From contig JAISII010000097.1 in NCBI GenBank assembly GCA_031262125.1, positions 1 to 10,929 on the forward strand: a stretch of 10,929 nucleotides of DNA. Direction: 5' to 3'. How positions within the stretch are numbered: position 1 is the stretch's first letter; each line of letters opens with the position of its first letter. Both the position numbers and the translations under genes were made by a program. Shown one piece after another: positions 7,538-10,929 of the stretch. The notes under the pieces are model-generated. The model was not told the DNA's origin, searched no databases, and worked only from the letters and a program-made list of their open reading frames with translations. Source of the DNA: Oscillospiraceae bacterium (GTDB lineage: Bacteria > Bacillota > Clostridia > Oscillospirales > Acutalibacteraceae).

Positions 7538-7783
7538 TTAAGTCGTTAAATATGACTTAACAAGTGCTTCCATCAAATCATCACGGTCAATTTTGCTGAT
7601 GATATTGCGTGCGTTGTTATAGGTTGTGATGTAGGTCGGGTCCTCCGAAAGAATATAGCCCACTATTTGATTAATAGGGTTGTACCCTTTTTGCAAAAGT
7701 GCACCATAAACAGCCTTCATCGCTGTTTTAATTTCGTCGTCTTTGTCGCCCCCAAGCGAGAATACCATTGTTTTGTCAAACAT
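7538..7783 (-). CDS. ireB: IreB (UPF0297) family regulatory phosphoprotein
   Basis: Small cytoplasmic regulator of 81 aa. In Enterococcus faecalis IreB is phosphorylated by the PASTA kinase IreK on N-terminal threonines and modulates cell-envelope stress and cephalosporin resistance. The family core is clear: LLQKGYNPINQIVGYILSED, then YNNARN and the C-terminal DRDDLMEALVKSYL. Thr5 in FDKTMVFSL lies where a phosphorylated threonine is found in the enterococcal protein. The start at 7783 is chosen because MFDKTMVF aligns with the family N-terminus and AAAGGCGG (7793-7800) is a good ribosome binding site. The frame is open back to an ATG at 7867, but that falls at the predicted transcription start. 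The alaS and ruvX genes often seen beside ireB are absent here. Confidence 0.88.
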   Translation of the reverse strand: MFDKTMVFSLGGDKDDEIKTAMKAVYGALLQKGYNPINQIVGYILSEDPTYITTYNNARNIISKIDRDDLMEALVKSYLTT

Positions 7784-7823
7784 CCTGCCAAACCGCCTTT
7801 CTGCCCTAAAAACACTGCCTTGC

Positions 7824-7851
7824 CAAACGCCTGCGGGCAAAGCGGCGTTTG
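7824..7851 (-). promoter_or_regulatory. Hairpin in the ireB 5' untranslated region
   Basis: Perfect 8-bp inverted repeat CAAACGCC / GGCGTTTG with a 12-base loop. It lies in the roughly 85-base leader between the predicted transcription start and the ireB ribosome binding site. Nearby GCCTTGCC and TTTGCCC segments could form alternative pairings. It could influence translation or early termination. It matches no riboswitch class that I recognise. Confidence 0.5.
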
Positions 7852-7872
7852 CAGCATAATTATACATAAAGC

Positions 7873-7901
7873 ATTATACATCATTTTAAAAAGTTTTACA
7901 A
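7873..7901 (-). promoter_or_regulatory. Promoter for ireB
   Basis: On the minus strand TTGTAA (7896-7901) is followed after 17 bases by a perfect TATAAT (7873-7878). The predicted start of transcription is about 7866, divergent from the aldo/keto reductase promoter. Confidence 0.7.
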
Positions 7902-7950
7902 GAGAATTTTTTTACTTTTCGGGTTAAATCTGCCAAATTTTCAGCTTTAT

Positions 7951-7979
7951 TTGTAAATGTTTTCAGTTTATGGTAAAAT
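7951..7979 (+). promoter_or_regulatory. Promoter for the aldo/keto reductase gene
   Basis: TTGTAA (7951-7956), a 17-base spacer and TAAAAT (7974-7979), with an extended -10 TG at 7971-7972. The -35 and -10 boxes each fall at the end of an imperfect 21-base direct repeat starting TTTTCAG (7938-7959 and 7960-7980), which could be an operator. Confidence 0.65.
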
Positions 7980-8032
7980 GTTAAAGAAAAAGAGTTTTTA
8001 AATATTATAATTGTTTATTAAGGAAATACAGT

Positions 8033-9199
8033 ATGAACTACAAAAAAGATAAATTCGGCAGCGGGCTTTCAATTTTAGGCTATGGCTGTATGCGACTGCC
8101 CAAAAAATTTGCCGATGCCGAAAATTTGATTTTAAAAGCGGTAGAGCAAGGAGTAAATTATTTTGACACTGCCTATATTTACCCCGACAGCGAGGAAACG
8201 CTGGGCAAAATTTTTACAAAACACGGTTTGCACGGCAAAGTTAAAATTGCAACCAAACTGCCGGTTATTTTGTGCAAACGCCCCGAAGATTTTGAAAAGT
8301 TTTTTAAAATTCAGCTTGCAAGGCTGCAAACCGAATGTGTTGAGTTTTATTTTTTACATATGCTGTCGTCTGCCGCACAGCTTGAAAAACTGGAGAAAAT
8401 GGGCATTTTTGAGTGGCTGGAGAGCAAACGTGCCAATGGGCAAATTAAGCAAATCGGGTTTTCTTACCACGGCAGCTGCACCGACTTTTTAAAAATTTTA
8501 GAGCGGTACGATTGGGATTTGTGCCTTGTGCAGTATAATTATTCGGACGAAAATTACCAAGCAGGCCGCACAGGGGTAGAAGCCGCACACAAAAAAGGCA
8601 TACCCGTAATTATTATGGAACCTTTGCTGGGCGGGCGTTTGGCAGTAAATTTGCCGCCAAAGCTTGCCAAGCATTTTGCACAAGACAAAAACAACGCAAG
8701 CCCTGCAGCTTGGGCGTTAAAATGGCTGTGGAACCAGCCCGAGGTTACTGTTGTGCTTTCGGGTATGAACTCGCAAATGCAGTTGGAAGAAAATTTGCAA
8801 ACGGCAAGCCAAAGCTTGCCCGGCATGTTTGGCACGCACGAGCAAGAATTTATGCAAACCGCACAAGAGCTTTTTAAAGAATCTAACAAAATAAATTGCA
8901 CAGGCTGCGGCTATTGTATGCCTTGCCCCGTAGGGGTGAATATCCCCGCAGGATTTGCCGCATATAATGCATGTTATTCGATGGGTAAATATCAAGGCTT
9001 AAAGGGCTATTATATGAGTGCGGGGTTATTGTCGCCGCAAACGGGTTTTGCATCTAAATGCGTTGGTTGCAAAAAATGCGAAAAGCATTGCCCGCAAAAT
9101 TTGCCTGTTGCAGCAACATTGCAAACCGCCCGCAAAAAGCTTGAGCCCTGGTGGACGAAGCCTATTGTTTGGGGAACAAGGAAGTTTTTATTGAAATAG
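8033..9199 (+). CDS. Aldo/keto reductase with C-terminal double 4Fe-4S cluster domain
   Basis: Predicted cytoplasmic oxidoreductase of 388 aa, of the clostridial type that joins an aldo/keto reductase barrel to a ferredoxin-like tail. The catalytic tetrad is visible: Asp45 and Tyr50 in YFDTAYIYPDSEE, Lys75 in ATKLP and His109 in FYFLHM. Strands of the barrel follow (IKQIGFSYHG, CLVQYNY, IPVIIMEPLLGG, VTVVLSGM). The tail has Cys289, 292, 295 and 298 (CTGCGYCMPCP) and Cys343, 346, 349 and 353 (CVGCKKCEKHCP), enough for two 4Fe-4S clusters. This suggests electron transfer from ferredoxin or to an unknown partner in addition to, or instead of, NADPH. The substrate cannot be told. AAGGAA lies 8 bases before the ATG. 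The gene stands alone, with its own promoter and a terminator after it. Confidence 0.92.
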   Translation: MNYKKDKFGSGLSILGYGCMRLPKKFADAENLILKAVEQGVNYFDTAYIYPDSEETLGKIFTKHGLHGKVKIATKLPVILCKRPEDFEKFFKIQLARLQTECVEFYFLHMLSSAAQLEKLEKMGIFEWLESKRANGQIKQIGFSYHGSCTDFLKILERYDWDLCLVQYNYSDENYQAGRTGVEAAHKKGIPVIIMEPLLGGRLAVNLPPKLAKHFAQDKNNASPAAWALKWLWNQPEVTVVLSGMNSQMQLEENLQTASQSLPGMFGTHEQEFMQTAQELFKESNKINCTGCGYCMPCPVGVNIPAGFAAYNACYSMGKYQGLKGYYMSAGLLSPQTGFASKCVGCKKCEKHCPQNLPVAATLQTARKKLEPWWTKPIVWGTRKFLLK

Positions 9200-9210
9200 G
9201 ATTTTTATTT

Positions 9211-9232
9211 CTCCACCTGTCGACTTCGTCGA
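9211..9232 (-). repeat. Partial copy of the two-hairpin repeat (second hairpin and tail only)
   Basis: Small hairpin TCGAC-TTC-GTCGA (9220-9232), next to CTCCACCTG on the plus strand. On the minus strand it reads as hairpin 2 plus a purine-rich tail of the same element seen complete at 9289-9332. Hairpin 1 is missing. Confidence 0.45.
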
Positions 9233-9267
9233 TATCCCAATCCAGAAGCAAGAGGTCAGAGGCAAGA

Positions 9268-9282
9268 AGCGGCTTTGCCGCT
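9268..9282. repeat. Short perfect hairpin, AGCGGC-TTT-GCCGCT
   Basis: Six-bp stem with a TTT loop and no T run after it, so it is not a terminator. It resembles hairpin 2 of the neighbouring elements and may be another fragment. Confidence 0.4.
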
Positions 9283-9288
9283 CGCATT

Positions 9289-9332
9289 CTCCCCCTGTCG
9301 GCTTTGCCAACTTTCCCCCTCCCGGAGGGGGA
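9289..9332 (-). repeat. Two-hairpin intergenic repeat, minus orientation
   Basis: Read on the minus strand, hairpin 1 is an 8-bp stem (TCCCCCTC / GAGGGGGA). After AAG comes hairpin 2 (TTGGC-AAA-GCCGA) and then the tail CAGGGGGAG. It has the same order as the plus-strand copy at 9368-9414, but both stems differ in sequence. Confidence 0.6.
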
Positions 9333-9339
9333 CTTTTTT
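9314..9339 (+). terminator. Intrinsic terminator after the aldo/keto reductase gene
   Basis: Eight-bp G-C stem TCCCCCTC / GAGGGGGA with loop CCG, followed by CTTTTTT. It lies 115 bases after the stop codon and is provided by hairpin 1 of a repeat element. Confidence 0.75.
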
Positions 9340-9367
9340 GGCTCTCTTTTTTGAGTGTACCCAAAAG

Positions 9368-9414
9368 CCTCCCTCTTAGAGGGAGGTGGCAAGGCGTAGC
9401 CTTGACGGAAGGAG
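9368..9414 (+). repeat. Two-hairpin intergenic repeat, plus orientation
   Basis: Hairpin 1 CCTCCCTC-TTA-GAGGGAGG, spacer TGG, hairpin 2 CAAGGC-GTA-GCCTTG, then tail ACGGAAGGAG. On the minus strand hairpin 1 is followed by CTTTTGG, so it could also act as a weak terminator for the dockerin gene that ends at 9427. Confidence 0.65.
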
Positions 9415-9426
9415 AAAACGGTTTCT

Positions 9427-10308
9427 TTACTCCATCGGCTGCCCAATATTCTCATTTGTTGGAAGCTGTGCCAAATATTTCTGCACGGCCGTTGCATCGG
9501 CTATTGTTACTCCGTCTTGCCCGTCTGCGTTGGTTGCTTTTAGTTTGTTGCTGTCTAACAGCTTAATCTGTGCCAAGTGTTTTTGTATGGCGGTAACATC
9601 GCTTATGGTTACATTGCCGTCGCCGTCGGCATCGCCTAAAATGGGGGCGGGAGCCTTATAATACTGCCACTGGTTGTCTTGAAAAATATTAGTACGACCT
9701 TCAATCGCATACCCTTTTGATTCGGGTATTTGTTGGAGTTGCTCGCCTGTAAGTGCATTGTTAAATGTTACCCTGCCGTTCCAAAACTCAATGGGCACTT
9801 CGTAATAATAAATGTTACCTTGTGTTTTTGTCATCGGCACCTCAAGCCATTCGGTAGTAGAGGTAATAGCCGGATCGGTGTAAATATAGCAGTTCACCTT
9901 TTGCCAGTTGGTATTGTTATTGTCGTAATAAACATAAACTTTTGAGTCAGGGTTGACTTTTATATAATCAAAGCCATATGCCTTTGCAGATTCGCTGCCT
10001 TTGGCGTTTACCTGCACTGTAATACAGACACCAAAGGCTACACCGCTGCCTATTGTAATTGTTATGGTGTCGCTAAAGGGCTTCCACTTTGAGTTACCTA
10101 TTCTGTAAGTACCGCTTTCCGCATTTTTAAGCGTAATTGTAATATCTAACGTATCGGTTGTAAATACCATACTGGGATGTGATACTTCAACGGTTGGGGT
10201 TGCTGCCTGTGTGTCGTTTAAATCCGCAAACGCCGTAAGCGGCAACGCCGCAAAAACCGATGCCACCAAGCACAAACACAAAACAATGCTTAAAAATTTC
10301 TTATTCAT
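9427..10308 (-). CDS. Secreted CBM26-like starch-binding protein with C-terminal type I dockerin
   Basis: Predicted exported protein of 293 aa. Residues 1-28 are a signal peptide (NKK, LSIVLCLCLVASVFAAL, cleavage after AFA). About 38-118 form a beta domain (LDITITLKNAESGTYRI, TITITIGSGVA) like those beside clostridial amylases. About 121-218 resemble family 26 carbohydrate-binding modules: VYVYYDNNNTNWQKVNCYIY with aromatic Tyr and Trp residues, VTFNNALTGEQ, and a final WQYY. About 224-284 is a type I dockerin with canonical first loop DADGDGNVTISD and a less regular second loop, NADGQDGVTIAD. No catalytic domain is present, so it is probably a binding component that docks onto a cohesin scaffold and targets starch-like glucans. 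AAAGGAG (10320-10326) lies about 10 bases before the ATG. The starch specificity is inferred. Confidence 0.85.
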   Translation of the reverse strand: MNKKFLSIVLCLCLVASVFAALPLTAFADLNDTQAATPTVEVSHPSMVFTTDTLDITITLKNAESGTYRIGNSKWKPFSDTITITIGSGVAFGVCITVQVNAKGSESAKAYGFDYIKVNPDSKVYVYYDNNNTNWQKVNCYIYTDPAITSTTEWLEVPMTKTQGNIYYYEVPIEFWNGRVTFNNALTGEQLQQIPESKGYAIEGRTNIFQDNQWQYYKAPAPILGDADGDGNVTISDVTAIQKHLAQIKLLDSNKLKATNADGQDGVTIADATAVQKYLAQLPTNENIGQPME

Positions 10309-10439
10309 TTTTAAAAAACTCCTTTACCTTGAAATTTTTTATCCAAACCACCCCGACTGCTCTGCACAATCTATAAAATATTTTATTTTTTTTAGATTTT
10401 TTATTAAAAAATAAATTTTATTTTTTACTTAGGGAGCAG

Positions 10440-10458
10440 CCACCCCTCCAAGGAGGGG
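10440..10458 (-). repeat. Half copy of the two-hairpin repeat (hairpin 1 and TGG)
   Basis: Stem CCCCTCC / GGAGGGG, preceded on the plus strand by CCA, so the minus strand reads hairpin 1 then TGG as in the full elements. Hairpin 2 is absent. On the plus strand the stem is followed by AATTTTT, giving a terminator-like shape. Confidence 0.5.
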
Positions 10459-10558
10459 AATTTTTCTGCATTGCCGAGACTTTAGGTTGGTTGAAGGGTT
10501 TGCATATGTAAAACTTAACTGTGTGGTTTGCTCTTAGTTTATTGCTTGTGCAAATATT

Positions 10559-10602
10559 CCCCTCCGGGGAGGGGTGGATTTGCGTTAGCAAAGACGGGGT
10601 GG
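10559..10602 (+). repeat. Two-hairpin intergenic repeat, plus orientation
   Basis: Hairpin 1 CCCCTC-CGGG-GAGGGG, spacer TGG, hairpin 2 TTTGC-GTTA-GCAAA, tail GACGGGGTGG. It has the same layout as the copy at 9368-9414, with both stems changed but still paired. Confidence 0.65.
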
Positions 10603-10614
10603 TTTTTGCAGAAA

Positions 10615-10644
10615 ATTCTATTTTAATTTAAATTTAAATAGAAT
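10615..10644. repeat. AT-only palindrome
   Basis: ATTCTATTT and AAATAGAAT form a 9-bp stem around an AT-rich, partly self-complementary centre. It sits between two copies of CGGGGTGGTTT. Confidence 0.5.
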
Positions 10645-10691
10645 TTAAATTTTTTTAGAACGGGGTGGTTTCTTTTAAAAAAGAAAATCCC

Positions 10692-10929
10692 TCAAATCCC
10701 CACCCTAAACTCCTCAGCTTCGGTATAACTAATATTCTCAATAGAGCAGGTCGAAATAATGTCAATTTCGGCAGGCTTTATTTTTTGCACGTCTTTTGCA
10801 AAAACTTCTACATTTTCAACTTCGGCTTTTAGCGAGAGCTGGTTCTCCGACTTATATCTTCTTACAGCCGAAATTACTTCAAGTGCGACCTCGCCCGGTG
10901 CTGCAAAATCGCCGTTTAGGTTGCCTTGT
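10692..10929 (-). CDS. valS: C-terminal end of a probable valyl-tRNA synthetase (cut by window edge)
   Basis: A minus-strand frame is open from the right edge to TGA at 10692-10694, giving 78 visible residues and no start codon in the window. It reads GDFAAPGEVALEVISAVRRY, then KSENQLSLKAEVENVEVFAKD and ends ISYTEAEEFRVGI. The pattern AVRRYKSENxLSLKAEV followed by a short strand matches the C-terminal part of the anticodon-binding region of the shorter, archaeal-like valyl-tRNA synthetases, which lack the long coiled-coil tail. That enzyme charges tRNA-Val in the cytoplasm. Another class I synthetase or an unrelated protein is possible, since only the tail is visible. The gene runs in the same direction as the second dockerin gene, but the 383-base gap argues against a shared operon. 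Confidence 0.6.
   Translation of the reverse strand, partial: QGNLNGDFAAPGEVALEVISAVRRYKSENQLSLKAEVENVEVFAKDVQKIKPAEIDIISTCSIENISYTEAEEFRVGI

Larger units (their letters stand above)
10345..10671. repeat. 11-bp perfect inverted repeats flanking the mosaic
   Basis: AAACCACCCCG at 10345-10355 is the exact reverse complement of CGGGGTGGTTT at 10661-10671, bounding 327 bases. A third copy of the latter lies at 10595-10605 as the tail of the complete element. The segment could be a small non-coding mobile unit, or simply independent copies of a repeat tail. Confidence 0.5.
10309..10691. other. 383-base intergenic region, mosaic of hairpin repeats
   Basis: No gene is seen here. From left to right it holds the dockerin gene's ribosome binding site, AAACCACCCCG (10345-10355), a very AT-rich run (10375-10430), and a hairpin half-element (10440-10458). 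After an unremarkable 90 bases come a complete two-hairpin element (10559-10602), an AT palindrome (10615-10644) and CGGGGTGGTTT (10661-10671). No convincing promoter for the dockerin gene was found. Confidence 0.6.

Noticed and set aside
7784..7867. N-terminal extension of IreB from the ATG at 7867
   Set aside because: The family begins near MFDKTMVF, the ATG at 7867 falls at the predicted transcription start, and a good ribosome binding site precedes 7783.
9151..9661. Several 67-111 codon frames over 9151-9661 on both strands
   Set aside because: They run through hairpin repeats and the ends of two real genes, with low-complexity translations and no ribosome binding sites.

Overview
The window is AT-rich bacterial DNA. 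It probably comes from an anaerobic gut or rumen Clostridia, most likely of the Oscillospirales/Ruminococcaceae type. The evidence for this is type I dockerins, a starch-binding (CBM26-like) module, a BspA-like leucine-rich repeat protein, an IreB-family regulator, A/T-biased codon use and Firmicutes-style promoters and AGGAG ribosome binding sites. No species can be named from the sequence alone.

Bases 1-5671 are a type II-A CRISPR-Cas locus read left to right. It begins inside cas9 (HNH, RuvC-III and PAM-interacting parts; the N-terminal half lies off the left edge). Cas1, cas2 and csn2 follow, tightly packed with 4-base ATGA overlaps at cas9/cas1 and cas2/csn2. A 231-base leader carries a near-consensus promoter and ends in the ATTTGAG anchor. 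The array has 29 identical 36-base repeats and 28 spacers, 27 of them 30 nt and one 31 nt. Cas1, Cas2 and Csn2 would capture spacers, and Cas9 with crRNA and tracrRNA would cut targets. The tracrRNA was not found here and is expected upstream of cas9, outside the window.

Bases 5672-7867 hold three minus-strand genes in the order ireB, a small conserved-looking gene, and a secreted leucine-rich-repeat protein with a Thr/Pro linker and a C-terminal dockerin. This block converges on the CRISPR array, with a hairpin between them that could terminate both strands. Divergent from ireB is a plus-strand aldo/keto reductase with two C-terminal 4Fe-4S cysteine clusters (8033-9199).

Bases 9200-10929 hold a second minus-strand dockerin protein, this one with a CBM26-like starch-binding region. 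At the right edge is the C-terminal end of a minus-strand gene that looks like valyl-tRNA synthetase; it has no start codon in the window. The two intergenic stretches around the second dockerin gene (9200-9426 and 10309-10691) are packed with copies and fragments of a small two-hairpin repeat family in both orientations, which is the least explained structure here. The two dockerin proteins suggest that the host builds a cell-surface or secreted glycan-binding complex, possibly amylosome-like.
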